A stretch of 64,000 bases of DNA, taken from assembly GCF_001641755.2 (NCBI RefSeq), contig NZ_LRFG02000005.1, forward strand, positions 186,001-250,000, given 5' to 3'. The position numbers and the translations under genes were made by a program. The stretch's first letter is position 1, and each line of letters opens with the position of its first letter. This DNA is from Microbulbifer flavimaris. Its GTDB lineage: Bacteria > Pseudomonadota > Gammaproteobacteria > Pseudomonadales > Cellvibrionaceae. Below are positions 24,540-33,392 of the stretch, in pieces. The notes beneath the pieces are model-generated. The model saw only the letters and a list, made by a program, of their open reading frames with translations. It was not told the DNA's origin and made no database searches.

Positions 24540-26423
24540 ATGAAGAAACTTGCTCTGGCGATTGCGGCCACGGTGGTTTTTGCCGGTTGTGACAGCGGCG
24601 AAACTGATAAACAGGCGACGCAGGCGACGAATGCTGCCGCCCAGGTGAGCAGTGAGACTGCCAAGGGCGCGCAAAATGGCGGTGAGCTGACGGCAGCCGA
24701 TGCCAAGGCATTCCTGGATGATGCGCAGTCGCGGCTCGCCGAGATGGCAGAAGAGTTGAGCCACGCCAGCTGGTTGGCTTCGACCTACATCAATATTGAC
24801 TCCCAGTACGTGGAGTCCCTTGCCTCCGAGCGTTTCACTTCCCTGGCGGTCGAACTGGCCAACGAAGCGGCGCAGTTTGATGATCTGCAGGTGGATGAAG
24901 AAACCCGCCGTCAGTTGACCATGTTGAAGCAGGCTCTGGTGCTGCCGGCGCCGAAGGATCCGGAACTCACTGCAGAACTGGCGCAGATCCAGTCCAAGTT
25001 GCAGGGCATGTACGGCTCTGGAAAGTACTGCACTGGTGAAGGCGACGCGGAGAAGTGCTACAGCCTTACTGAAATGGGCCGGCTGATGGCCGAAAGCCGC
25101 GACCCGGAGCAACTGAAAGACCTCTGGGTGGGCTGGCGCAAGGTGTCCCCGCCGATGAAACCTCTCTACGAGCGTCAGGTGGAAATCGCCAATGCCGGTG
25201 CCAAGGAGCTGGGCTACGACAACCTCAGTGTGATGTGGCGCTCCAAGTACGACATGGGCGCCGATGAGTTTGCTGCAGACATGGATAACCAGTGGAACAA
25301 GGTGAAGCCTCTGTACGAGGCGCTCCACTGTCACGTGCGGGCCAAGCTCAACGAGCGCTACGGCGATGACGTGGTGCCGCCCAACGGCAAGATTCCCGCA
25401 CACCTGCTCGGCAACATGTGGGCACAGGAGTGGGGCAACATCTATGACGTCGTCAAAGATGAGGATATGGAAGCACCCTACGACCTGGACGCTTTGATCC
25501 AGGAGTCGGGGATGAGCGAAAAGGACATGGTGAAGGTAGGTGAGCGTTTCTTTACCTCACTGGGCTTCAAGCCGCTGCCGGAAACCTTCTGGGAGCGCTC
25601 CCAGTTCACCAAGCCCCGCGATCGCGATGTGGTCTGCCATGCCAGTGCCTGGAACATGGATGGCCAGGACGATATCCGCATCAAGATGTGCATCCAGAAG
25701 ACTGCCGACGACTTCATCACCGTGCACCATGAGCTGGGCCACAATTTTTACCAGCGTATTTACAAAGACCAGCCGTTCCTGTACCGCGAGGGCGCCAACG
25801 ATGGTTTCCACGAGGCGGTAGGTGATGCCATTGCGCTGTCCATCACGCCGAAGTACCTGAAGGAAGTCGGCCTGATGGAGGAAGTACCCGGCAGCGAGAA
25901 AGACATCGGCTTCCTGATGCGCCAGGCACTGGACAAGATTGCCTTCCTGCCGTTTGGCCTGTTGGTGGACAAGTGGCGTTGGCAGGTATTCGACGGCGAG
26001 GTGCAGCCGGGTGATTACAACAAGGCCTGGTGGCAGCTGCGTGAGGATTACCAGGGTATCCAGGCGCCGGTGGAGCGCACCGAGGAGAACTTTGACCCGG
26101 GTGCGAAATATCACATCCCGGGCAACACCCCTTACGCCCGTTACTTCCTGGCTCGCATCCAGCAGTTCCAGTTCCACCGCGCCCTTTGTGAAGCCGCCGG
26201 TGAAGAAGGGCCGCTGCATCGCTGTTCCATCTACAACAACGACGCGGCCGGCGAGAAACTGCGCAACATGCTGGCCATGGGTGCAAGCAAGCCCTGGCCG
26301 GATGCGATGGAAGCCATCACTGGCCAGCGCGAGCTGGATGCCTCTGCCATCATTGATTACTTCCAGCCGCTGATGGGTTACCTGGAAGAGCAAAACCAGG
26401 GCCGCCAGTGCGGCTGGGAATAA
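24540..26423 (+). CDS. M2-family (ACE-like) dipeptidyl carboxypeptidase lipoprotein
   Basis: A 627-residue lipoprotein with leader MKKLALAIAATVVFAGC, where the lipobox Cys is residue 17. The catalytic zinc motif is HELGH (397-401) in VHHELGHNFYQ, and the third zinc ligand Glu is in GFHEAVGD near 425. The paired WxxS...KY and REGANDGFHEA segments are typical of the peptidase M2 family that includes angiotensin-converting enzyme. It would remove C-terminal dipeptides from oligopeptides in the periplasm or at the cell surface. AAAGAGGGAAC precedes the ATG. It stands alone, followed by a repeat array. Confidence 0.95.
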   Translation: MKKLALAIAATVVFAGCDSGETDKQATQATNAAAQVSSETAKGAQNGGELTAADAKAFLDDAQSRLAEMAEELSHASWLASTYINIDSQYVESLASERFTSLAVELANEAAQFDDLQVDEETRRQLTMLKQALVLPAPKDPELTAELAQIQSKLQGMYGSGKYCTGEGDAEKCYSLTEMGRLMAESRDPEQLKDLWVGWRKVSPPMKPLYERQVEIANAGAKELGYDNLSVMWRSKYDMGADEFAADMDNQWNKVKPLYEALHCHVRAKLNERYGDDVVPPNGKIPAHLLGNMWAQEWGNIYDVVKDEDMEAPYDLDALIQESGMSEKDMVKVGERFFTSLGFKPLPETFWERSQFTKPRDRDVVCHASAWNMDGQDDIRIKMCIQKTADDFITVHHELGHNFYQRIYKDQPFLYREGANDGFHEAVGDAIALSITPKYLKEVGLMEEVPGSEKDIGFLMRQALDKIAFLPFGLLVDKWRWQVFDGEVQPGDYNKAWWQLREDYQGIQAPVERTEENFDPGAKYHIPGNTPYARYFLARIQQFQFHRALCEAAGEEGPLHRCSIYNNDAAGEKLRNMLAMGASKPWPDAMEAITGQRELDASAIIDYFQPLMGYLEEQNQGRQCGWE

Positions 26424-26436
26424 TCGCGCGCTGAGC

Positions 26437-26553
26437 GAGCACTGCTCGCTGCGCGGCTTTTCTCAAGGAAAGAGGTCGACCGGCCACGGCAGGTTTTTGC
26501 TCCATGCAAAACCTGCATTTCCGCCATCCGTGGCGGTCAGACGCCGGGCCGGA
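26437..26553 (+). repeat. 117-base intergenic repeat, copy 1 of 3
   Basis: The unit begins GAGCACTGC and ends GGGCCGGA. It contains GCAGGTTTTTGC facing GCAAAACCTGC, a strong hairpin, and then CCGCC-ATCCGT-GGCGG, a second hairpin. It starts 14 bases after the M2 peptidase stop. Differences from the other copies are mostly single substitutions and one-base indels. Confidence 0.9.
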
Positions 26554-26619
26554 CCCTGATCAAACACGCATGGGTTGCGCCATGGATGGCGAGGAAAGAG
26601 CTTGTTACGGCACAGTCGA

Positions 26620-26735
26620 GAGCACTGCCCGCCGCGTGGCTTTTCTCAAGGAAAGAGGTCGACCGGCCAAGGCAGGTTTTTGCTTCTGCAAAACCTGCAT
26701 TTCCGCCATCCATGGCGGTCAGACGCCGGGCCGGA
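26620..26735 (+). repeat. intergenic repeat, copy 2 of 3
   Basis: Second copy of the unit, separated by 66 unrelated-looking bases from copy 1. The hairpin GCAGGTTTTTGC/GCAAAACCTGC is kept with a different loop (TTCT), and the second hairpin has loop ATCCAT. Confidence 0.9.
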
Positions 26736-26784
26736 ATTAAATCCAGGGAAGGCTGCTAGCGAAAAGCTTTCCCGCGCGTACGGC

Positions 26785-26899
26785 GAGCACTGCCCGCCGC
26801 GCGGCTTTTCCCAAGGAAAGAGGTCGACCGGCCAAGGCAGGTTTTTGCTCCTGCAAAACCTGCATTTCCGCCATCCCTGGCGGTCAGAAGCCGGGCCGA
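26785..26899 (+). repeat. intergenic repeat, copy 3 of 3
   Basis: Third copy, 49 bases after copy 2. The second hairpin has loop ATCCCT. A bidirectional terminator follows within 40 bases. The array fills most of the 575-base gap between the M2 peptidase and the convergent FadL-like gene; no coding sequence is supported there. Confidence 0.9.
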
Positions 26900-26936
26900 T
26901 ATTTGTGTTTTCCGGCCGAGGGGAACCTGCAGAAAC

Positions 26937-26973
26937 AAAAAAGGCCGGGCAGCTTTCGCTGCCCGGCCTTTTT
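26937..26973. terminator. bidirectional rho-independent terminator
   Basis: AAAAAA then GGCCGGGCAGC-TTTC-GCTGCCCGGCC then TTTTT: an eleven-pair stem with T-runs in both directions, between two convergent genes. It serves the FadL-like gene (minus strand, 26 bases after its stop) and can stop readthrough from the repeat array. Confidence 0.92.
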
Positions 26974-26998
26974 CATGGTTGGCCCCGGGGGCCGCCAA

Positions 26999-28396
26999 TC
27001 AGAAGGTGTAGTTCACAGAAGCACTGAACAGCCACGCCTCGAGATTGGTAGTCCCGCCATCGAAGGCGGTAGGCAGGGGTACGGTAGTGAAGTCCTGGAT
27101 GGTTTCGTCGTCACCCCACAGGTAGGCGAAGCCACCGTCGACACTCAGGTGCTCGTCAAACTTGTAAGTGCCACCAAAGGTGATCCACTGGCGATCGGTA
27201 TCCGGGATTGCGAGGTTGCGCCAGGTAATCGGGAAACCGGTCTCTTCGCTCTCTGCGCGGTTCAGGCCGTCACGGGCGGCGCCTTCATCGAAGGCGTAAC
27301 CGATCCGCCAGGTGACTTCCTCACAGGGGTAGTACTCACCGGCGATGCTGTAACGCAGGCCGCTCTCGAAGTTCTCCTCGCGTAGCACCAGCGGATTGAA
27401 TGGCTCTTCCTCGACGCCGAGACGGGCGGACGGGAAAAAGCCCTCGAGGCGCTCGAAGTCGTCCCAGTCGGTCCACATCAGGCCGGCTGCCACACCCCAC
27501 TCGTTGCTGAAACGATGGTAAAAGCCCAGTTCCAGGGTGTCAGGCAAGTCCAGAGGGACTTTCACGCTCGCATTATCGAATGGCGGGAAGGCCGGTTGCA
27601 GTACCGGGGGCAGTGCCGCGGTCGGCAGGATGTCGGAACTAACATCACCCTCCAGGTCCAGCTCGATCTCGGCGTGGTAGGAAATGCCGAGGCGGGTGCG
27701 ATCATTGATATTCCACAGGGCACCCAGGGTCCAGCTCACGTCCCAGTCGTCGGCATCTTCGGCATCGAGAATCGAGATATTGGATACGCTCGGGTCCAGC
27801 GGGAAGTTGGCTGGTACCTTGGTGTTCAAGGTTGCATCTGCGTAAACAAAGTTCACTGCCAGGCCGACGCTGAACTGGTCGTTGAAGTCGTAGGCCACTG
27901 ATGGTGCGATATTGAGAGTCAACAGTTCGGTCTGGTCGTTGACGTGGGTCAGCAGCCAGTCCGGATCGAAGTCTGTTTCAAGGCCGTAGGTGGTGTACAT
28001 GGCCAGGCCCAGCGACCAGCAGGGGTCCAGTGGCACAGCCAGGTAGCCATTGGGGATGAAGGCGTCGCTGGCGTAGTCATCCGCTTTGTCAAAGAAAGTG
28101 GCGCTGGAGGGACCTGCCGGCGTGTCGAAGAAAAAGGTAACGTCGCCCGCGGCATCGATTTCAGGGTTGACGTAGATTAAACCGCCGCTGACGCTGATGC
28201 TGTCGAATAACGCAGAACCGGCCGGGTTGCGACCGAGAATCGAGGCGTTGTCACCAATCGTATTCTCTGCTGCATAGGCCCGGCCGAGTCCGGTAGAGCC
28301 TGATTCCTGGAGGTAGAAACCGGCAGCCATTGATCCGCTGGAAACGGTGCTGATTGCGACAGCCAACGCTGCGCGGCGCAGTAAATTCTTTTTCAT
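26999..28396 (-). CDS. FadL/OmpP1-family outer-membrane transport protein
   Basis: A 465-residue beta-barrel protein with signal peptide (cleavage near SMAAGFYLQ). The mature start AGFYLQESGSTGLGRAYA and the GRNPAGSALF motif (NPA) are the FadL hallmarks, and the last residue is Phe, as needed for BAM recognition. FadL proteins pass long-chain fatty acids or other hydrophobic molecules through the outer membrane. Length and motif fit; the substrate is not readable. It is transcribed leftwards toward a shared terminator. A candidate regulator site was not found. Confidence 0.92.
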   Translation of the reverse strand: MKKNLLRRAALAVAISTVSSGSMAAGFYLQESGSTGLGRAYAAENTIGDNASILGRNPAGSALFDSISVSGGLIYVNPEIDAAGDVTFFFDTPAGPSSATFFDKADDYASDAFIPNGYLAVPLDPCWSLGLAMYTTYGLETDFDPDWLLTHVNDQTELLTLNIAPSVAYDFNDQFSVGLAVNFVYADATLNTKVPANFPLDPSVSNISILDAEDADDWDVSWTLGALWNINDRTRLGISYHAEIELDLEGDVSSDILPTAALPPVLQPAFPPFDNASVKVPLDLPDTLELGFYHRFSNEWGVAAGLMWTDWDDFERLEGFFPSARLGVEEEPFNPLVLREENFESGLRYSIAGEYYPCEEVTWRIGYAFDEGAARDGLNRAESEETGFPITWRNLAIPDTDRQWITFGGTYKFDEHLSVDGGFAYLWGDDETIQDFTTVPLPTAFDGGTTNLEAWLFSASVNYTF

Positions 28397-28521
28397 GAGG
28401 TCCCACTCTGTATTGCTGATGACTTTTCGCCGGCACGCACAATCCCGAAGTTCGGAGGAGGCGCATCCGGCAGGAAAGCTTTTTCACAAAGCTTCCAATT
28501 CTCGCAATGTATTCCTTGGTA

Positions 28522-28561
28522 CAAAAAAAATACTAGCAGCGCGATACTGTCGCGCCGCTGC
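28522..28561 (-). terminator. terminator after the DUF3108 gene
   Basis: On the minus strand, GCAGCGGCGCGA and TCGCGCTGC form a GC-rich stem around CAGTA, followed by TAGTATTTTTTTT. It lies about 100 bases past the DUF3108 stop. The remaining 262-base gap before the FadL-like gene shows no other clear element. Confidence 0.8.
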
Positions 28562-28658
28562 ACCTGAGGAAACGGGCGACTTTATAAAGAGAATGGGTCA
28601 AAAAATCTATTGGGTGGCGGGACTTTTTTCCCCTTTTTGGCGGGAAATTTGAACTTTT

Positions 28659-29369
28659 TCAGCGGGCGTTGATGGTTTTCCCGTCGATGATCAATTCGGT
28701 CAAAGCGATTTGATAGGTTTCGCCATCTTCATTCTGTTGCAGTTTGACCAGTGCATAATTCCACGCCGGGGCAAACCAGATATTGGTTTCCCGGTCGTCG
28801 TCCTCTCTCACTCTCTGTACCTTTACGGTTTCCACTTCCCCGAGAGGAGTCTGCAAAGTCTCTTTGCCAGTGACGGTGAAGCGGTATTCGCGAAATTTTT
28901 TGCCATCGGCGACCACGTAATGAAGGTCCTGCCTGCCGGCGGCAACATCGAGAGCCAGCTGAAGCTGGTAGCTGATTTTGTCCTGGGTTTTTTCCGGAGC
29001 GTTTTCCAGAGTGCGATCCGCGTTGGTCAGATTGACGACGCGGTTTTCCCCGTGCTCAAAGTTGAGTGAAGTGTGTCGATTGCGGCCGAGCCCGGAGCGA
29101 CGGTACTCGTAGTGCAGCGGGGAGAGCTGCCCGTCCCGGCTGAGAAAGCGGGAGTATTCGTTGATGTCAGCAAAAAAAGAGTCGGCCTGGAAGTCGAGTC
29201 GCCAGTTGTCTGCACTGCCGGACAACGAGCGGGTAGCAGTGACCTCGAAAGCGCCATAGCGGGCTTCATAAACAGCACGGAAAGGTTTCAGGTCACTGGC
29301 GCTGGCCATTGGTGCCAGCAGCAGGGTGGCGAAAATTGAGACCAGTGTGAGGAGACTGCGAATTGGCAC
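28659..29369 (-). CDS. exported DUF3108 protein
   Basis: A 236-residue protein starting at GTG 29369, preceded by GGAGG at six bases. A signal peptide (PIRSLLTLVSIFATLLLAPMASAS) leads to a periplasmic beta-rich domain with FRAVYEARYGAFEVTATRSLSG, the DUF3108 N-terminal block, and TPLGEVETVKVQRVR with IWFAPAWNYALVKL near the end. The family is thought to adopt a lipoprotein-carrier-like half-barrel; its function is unknown. The position beside purN/purM is, from memory, shared with pseudomonads, suggesting an old linkage rather than a functional one. Confidence 0.88.
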   Translation of the reverse strand: MPIRSLLTLVSIFATLLLAPMASASDLKPFRAVYEARYGAFEVTATRSLSGSADNWRLDFQADSFFADINEYSRFLSRDGQLSPLHYEYRRSGLGRNRHTSLNFEHGENRVVNLTNADRTLENAPEKTQDKISYQLQLALDVAAGRQDLHYVVADGKKFREYRFTVTGKETLQTPLGEVETVKVQRVREDDDRETNIWFAPAWNYALVKLQQNEDGETYQIALTELIIDGKTINAR

Positions 29370-29500
29370 TTTGACCTCCAGTTGTCCGGGCCCGGGATGC
29401 ACTACTTTAGCATCCGGCCACTGGACCTGTTGAGGTCTCGGGTGGCGCCGGAGCCAAAGCCTGTGGAAACTCTGACAACGGCGCGAGGGGTTAGTGCGAT

Positions 29501-30175
29501 TCAGGCAGCCTGGCTGTCGATGCGGTGGCCGGAATCGGGGAGGGGATGGCCGTCAAGCTCAGCCCGGTCGCCATTCATGGACAGGCGGCCCTCGGCGAAC
29601 CACTGCACTGCCATGGGGTAAATAATATGTTCCTGCACCTGAACTCTCTTGGCGAGAGTGTCGGGGGTGTCATCGGATTCGATGGGGACTACGGCCTGGA
29701 CAATCGGGGGGCCACCATCCAGCTCTTCGGTGACGAAATGCACCGTGGCGCCATGTTCACGATCGCCCGCTTCCAGGGCCCGTCGATGGGTATGCAGGCC
29801 CTGGTATTTCGGCAGCAGGGAAGGGTGGATGTTGAGCAGGCGGCCGCTGTAATGGCGTACGAAGCCTGGCGTGAGGATGCGCATAAAGCCGGCCAGCACT
29901 ACCAGTTCGGGATCGTGGCGATCGATGGTCTCGATCAGTGCGGTGTCGAATCCCTCGCGGTCGAGATAGTCGCGGTGGTTGACCACCGCGGTTTCGATTC
30001 CCGCTTTGCTGGCCCGGGTCAGTCCAAAGGCCTCGGGTTTATTGCTGACGACGGCGCTGACCTCAAAGGGGGCGTCGCTATCTGCCGCTGCGTCGATGAT
30101 GGACTGCAGGTTGGTGCCGCTGCCGGAAATCAGTACCACCACACGGCAGCGGTTTTCATCATTGCGCGCTGACAT
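29501..30175 (-). CDS. purN: phosphoribosylglycinamide formyltransferase
   Basis: A 224-residue GAR transformylase of purine synthesis that transfers formyl from 10-formyl-THF to GAR. The N-terminal VVVLISGSGTNLQSI binds phosphate. The catalytic set is in NIHPSLLPKYQGLHTHRRAL (Asn, His) and the Asp of EELDGGPPIVQ. The ATG overlaps the purM stop by one base (TGATG), so the pair is translationally coupled. C-terminal extension of a few residues is unremarkable. Confidence 0.97.
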   Translation of the reverse strand: MSARNDENRCRVVVLISGSGTNLQSIIDAAADSDAPFEVSAVVSNKPEAFGLTRASKAGIETAVVNHRDYLDREGFDTALIETIDRHDPELVVLAGFMRILTPGFVRHYSGRLLNIHPSLLPKYQGLHTHRRALEAGDREHGATVHFVTEELDGGPPIVQAVVPIESDDTPDTLAKRVQVQEHIIYPMAVQWFAEGRLSMNGDRAELDGHPLPDSGHRIDSQAA

Positions 30176-31224
30176 CAGAGGCCCGCCAGCTCCACGGCCT
30201 CATCACCCTCGGCGGCAGACTCGATGCTGCCGATGACAAAGGCGTCTTCGCCCAGCTGACGCAGGGTGTCCAGCGCCTTGTCCGCCTGCTCTGCAGGCAC
30301 GCAGATCACCATGCCCACGCCACAGTTAAAGGTGCGGTACATTTCGCGGCCGTCGATATTGCCGGCCTGCTGCAGCCAGCGGAACACCGGAGGAAGCTCC
30401 CAGCTGCTGACATCGATCTTGGCCTTGGCACCCTCGGGTAGGACCCGCGGCAGGTTTTCCAGCAGGCCCCCGCCAGTGATGTGGCTGAGCGCGTTGACCT
30501 GGGCGGACTTCATCAGTTCGAGAAGGTTCTTCACGTAGATGCGGGTCGGCGCCATCAGCGCCTCTGCCAGGGGCTTGCCGCCCATGTCCTGTTGCAGATC
30601 GGCACCGCTGATTTCCAGGACCTTGCGGATCAGGGAGTAGCCGTTGGAGTGCGGGCCGCTGGAGGCGAGGCCGATCAGCTTGTCGCCAGTCTTGACCTTG
30701 CTGCCGTCGATGATTTCGGACTTCTCCACCACGCCAACGCAGAAACCGGCCAGGTCGTAGTCGTCACCTTCATACATGCCGGGCATCTCTGCGGTCTCGC
30801 CGCCGACCAGTGCAGCGCCAGCGAGTTCGCAACCACGGCCGATGCCGGTGACCACCTGGGCGGCCACGTCCACGTTCAATTTACCGGTGGCGTAGTAATC
30901 GAGGAAGAACAGTGGCTCGGCGCCTGCGACCACCAGGTCGTTGACGCACATGGCCACCAGGTCGATACCGATGGTGTCGTGGATACCCAGGTCCATGGCC
31001 AGGCGCAGCTTGGTGCCAACACCGTCGGTGCCGGATACCAGCACCGGCTCCCGGTAGCCGGATGGCAGCTCGCAGAGGGCGCCAAAACCGCCCAGTCCAC
31101 CCATGACTTCGGGGCGCTGGGTGCGCTTGGCCACGTGCTTGATGCGGTCGACCAGCGCGTTGCCCGCGTCGATGTCGACACCGGCATCTTTATAACTGAG
31201 GGACTGGGGTTTGGAATCGCTCAT
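30175..31224 (-). CDS. purM: phosphoribosylformylglycinamidine cyclo-ligase
   Basis: A 349-residue AIR synthetase. ATG 31224 has AGGAAGA upstream and gives [25 protein letters not shown], the normal PurM start. [36 protein letters not shown] and [11 protein letters not shown] are the ATP- and substrate-binding blocks of the PurM/PurL superfamily. First gene of a purM-purN operon, divergent from the DUF2066-hda pair. No PurR operator was recognised. Confidence 0.97.
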   Translation of the reverse strand: MSDSKPQSLSYKDAGVDIDAGNALVDRIKHVAKRTQRPEVMGGLGGFGALCELPSGYREPVLVSGTDGVGTKLRLAMDLGIHDTIGIDLVAMCVNDLVVAGAEPLFFLDYYATGKLNVDVAAQVVTGIGRGCELAGAALVGGETAEMPGMYEGDDYDLAGFCVGVVEKSEIIDGSKVKTGDKLIGLASSGPHSNGYSLIRKVLEISGADLQQDMGGKPLAEALMAPTRIYVKNLLELMKSAQVNALSHITGGGLLENLPRVLPEGAKAKIDVSSWELPPVFRWLQQAGNIDGREMYRTFNCGVGMVICVPAEQADKALDTLRQLGEDAFVIGSIESAAEGDEAVELAGL

Positions 31225-31534
31225 GATTCTTCCTGCAAATGGGGGATTCGAGAGGGCGCGTATTCTAGCTTGGAGTTGCTCGTCTAGCCACGCCCGATGC
31301 CGATCTGCCGCAATTCGGCTGAAGTTCCCCAGCGGGAGCTCGCGTGGGCGCCGGTAGCGCTGCAAACGCGGCAGGGATCCCAATGTGCGAACTGGGGGCT
31401 GGGAGAAAAGGCCGACACTGATACAATAGCCGCTCGGAGCCCGCCTGACCGCCAGCTCCGTGGGGTTCCACCGGGTTTTGCGATGTCCTCGCGACGGTGG
31501 CCCGTCAAGAATCACGATGTTTGGGAGAGATCCG
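31225..31534. other. divergent intergenic region between purM and DUF2066
   Basis: 310 bases with no supported gene. A TACAAT (31422-31427) on the plus strand is a possible -10 for the DUF2066-hda transcript, without a good -35. On the minus strand TAGAAT near 31262-31267 could serve purM. No clear operator, hairpin or repeat was seen. Confidence 0.4.
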
Positions 31535-32629
31535 ATGCACAAGCTGCTCCGGCACGGGCTGGCGGCTCAATTATTGGCGCTGTTGCTCTGCGTCCTGGTG
31601 ATGCCTGCACAGGCACGAGTGGTAACGGGCCTCTACGAGGTGGTGGAGGCCGTGCCCAGCCGCGGAACCACCGACCGGGCCGATGCCACCGCCCGCGGGC
31701 TCGAGCGGGTCTTCGTGCGTGTCACCGGCGAAACTGCCATTGGCAGCGATGCGCAGCTGCGCTCGGAACTCCGGAAGGCAGAACAGTACCTGCAGAGCTA
31801 CCGCTATGAGGTGGAGGACAATCAACTCTACCTCCACCTCTCCTATGATCCGCAGGTAGTATCCGAGCGGGTCCACCGCTTGAAACTGCCGTTGTGGCCC
31901 AACAACCGCCCCGGCACCCTGGTATGGCTGGCGGCGGATACGCTGCAGAGTGGCCGCAACGCGTTGAGCGAGCAGCAATTCCCGGAGCTTTATGCGGCCC
32001 TCGACGCAATGGCGATCGAACGCGGCCTGCCGGTGGACTTCCCGGCGATGGACCAGACAGATCGCCGTGCCATGCCGCTGGGCAACCTCTGGGCCCAGGA
32101 TGAGCGGGCGGCGGAGCGCGCCGGTATCCGCTATCGCCCGGACGCGACCCTGATGGGGCGGGCTCTGGAACTCTCCGCCGATCGCTGGCAGGCCAACTGG
32201 CTGTTGATTCACGGCGGTCGCGCTCACGCCTTCGATGCCAGTGGCAGTTCCCTCGAGGAGGTCGCGCAACAGGGGATCGACGGCGCAGCAGATTTGCTGG
32301 CACAGCGCTATGCCGTCCGTACAGGCGAGACCGGGCAGCAAAGCGCCCTGGTGCTGGAACTCTCGGGTATCGACCAGTTTGCTGACTACACCGGGGCCAT
32401 CGCCTATGTACAGGGGCTGGCGCAGGTAAGCCGCGCCGAACTGCTGTCGGCGGACAATGATCGCTTGCGGTTCTCGATCACTTCCACCGTGGCATTGGAC
32501 CGGTTGCGTGATGCCCTGGCCCTGAACCGCCGGCTGAGTGCTAATGCAGAGGAAGATCCTATCGATCTGACCGGCTACCGCGCGCCTGTGGGCAGTGCGG
32601 AGAATCCCTTGCGTTACCGCTGGCAATGA
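31535..32629 (+). CDS. exported DUF2066 protein
   Basis: A 364-residue protein with signal peptide ([26 protein letters not shown]). The family core begins [35 protein letters not shown] and continues through [20 protein letters not shown] and [11 protein letters not shown]2066 proteins are uncharacterised periplasmic proteins of gammaproteobacteria, often coupled to hda as here. GGGAGAG precedes the ATG. The stop is one base before the hda ATG, so the two are certainly co-translated. Confidence 0.88.
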   Translation: MHKLLRHGLAAQLLALLLCVLVMPAQARVVTGLYEVVEAVPSRGTTDRADATARGLERVFVRVTGETAIGSDAQLRSELRKAEQYLQSYRYEVEDNQLYLHLSYDPQVVSERVHRLKLPLWPNNRPGTLVWLAADTLQSGRNALSEQQFPELYAALDAMAIERGLPVDFPAMDQTDRRAMPLGNLWAQDERAAERAGIRYRPDATLMGRALELSADRWQANWLLIHGGRAHAFDASGSSLEEVAQQGIDGAADLLAQRYAVRTGETGQQSALVLELSGIDQFADYTGAIAYVQGLAQVSRAELLSADNDRLRFSITSTVALDRLRDALALNRRLSANAEEDPIDLTGYRAPVGSAENPLRYRWQ

Positions 32630-32630
32630 G

Positions 32631-33356
32631 ATGAGCAGTAATCAGGGCGCACCGCAGCAGTTGCCCCTGGGGGTTTCCCTGCGGGACGACGCCACTTTCG
32701 ATAACTTTTACCTCTCGGGGGAAGACGCCAACCGTCAGGTGGTGGAAGCCCTGCAGGCCTTTGCTTGTGGCCAATCGCCAGAGCAGGTGCTGTACCTCTG
32801 GGGGGAGCCGGGCAGTGGCGTCAGCCATCTGCTCCAGTCCGCCTGCCAGAGCGCAGAGGAGGCTGCCCGCACCTTCCAGTACCTGCCACTGAAAGATCTC
32901 ATGGGCATGGATCCGTCAGTCATGCTGGACGGCCTGGAGCAGCTTGAGCTGGTGTGCATCGATGATCTGCACCTGGTGGAGGGGCAGCCCCGCTGGCAGG
33001 AGGCGCTGTTTCACCTGTACAACCGGGTGCGGGACAGTGGCGGGCAGTTGCTGCTGGGAGCCCGTAAACCGCCCAGGGGGCTGGAGCTGGACCTTGCCGA
33101 CCTGCACTCGCGTTTGCAGTGGGGGCTCACTTTCCAACTGCAGGCACTGAACGATAGCGACAAGCTGGCCGCGCTGCGGCGCCGCAGCCGCCTGCGCGGC
33201 TTCGACCTGCCCGAAGATGTGGCCCAGTACATCCTGCACCGGTCGCCCCGGGATACCCGCGCGCTGTTCCAGTGCCTGGAAACCCTCGACCGGGCATCGC
33301 TGATGGCCAAGCGCAAGATCACCATTCCGTTTGTGAAAGAGGTGCTCGGTATCTGA
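32631..33356 (+). CDS. hda: DnaA regulatory inactivator Hda
   Basis: A 241-residue AAA+ protein. It resembles the DnaA ATPase core without DnaA domains I and IV. The N-terminal QQLPLGVSLRDDATFDNFYLSG contains the QLPL clamp-binding motif used to dock on the sliding clamp. WGEPGSGVSHLLQ is the degenerate Walker A, ELVCIDDLHLV Walker B, and RSPRDTRALFQCLETLDRAS the sensor 2 region. Hda with the clamp stimulates ATP hydrolysis on DnaA to prevent re-initiation of replication. Coupled to the DUF2066 gene. Confidence 0.94.
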   Translation: MSSNQGAPQQLPLGVSLRDDATFDNFYLSGEDANRQVVEALQAFACGQSPEQVLYLWGEPGSGVSHLLQSACQSAEEAARTFQYLPLKDLMGMDPSVMLDGLEQLELVCIDDLHLVEGQPRWQEALFHLYNRVRDSGGQLLLGARKPPRGLELDLADLHSRLQWGLTFQLQALNDSDKLAALRRRSRLRGFDLPEDVAQYILHRSPRDTRALFQCLETLDRASLMAKRKITIPFVKEVLGI

Positions 33357-33392
33357 GCATCCCCGCCCGTCCCGTTTTCCCACTCTGACTCT

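Noticed and set aside
26437..26899. Repeat array considered as a CRISPR array
   Set aside because: Units are 115-117 bases, too long; there are only three, spacers are unequal (66 and 49 bases), and no cas genes are present.
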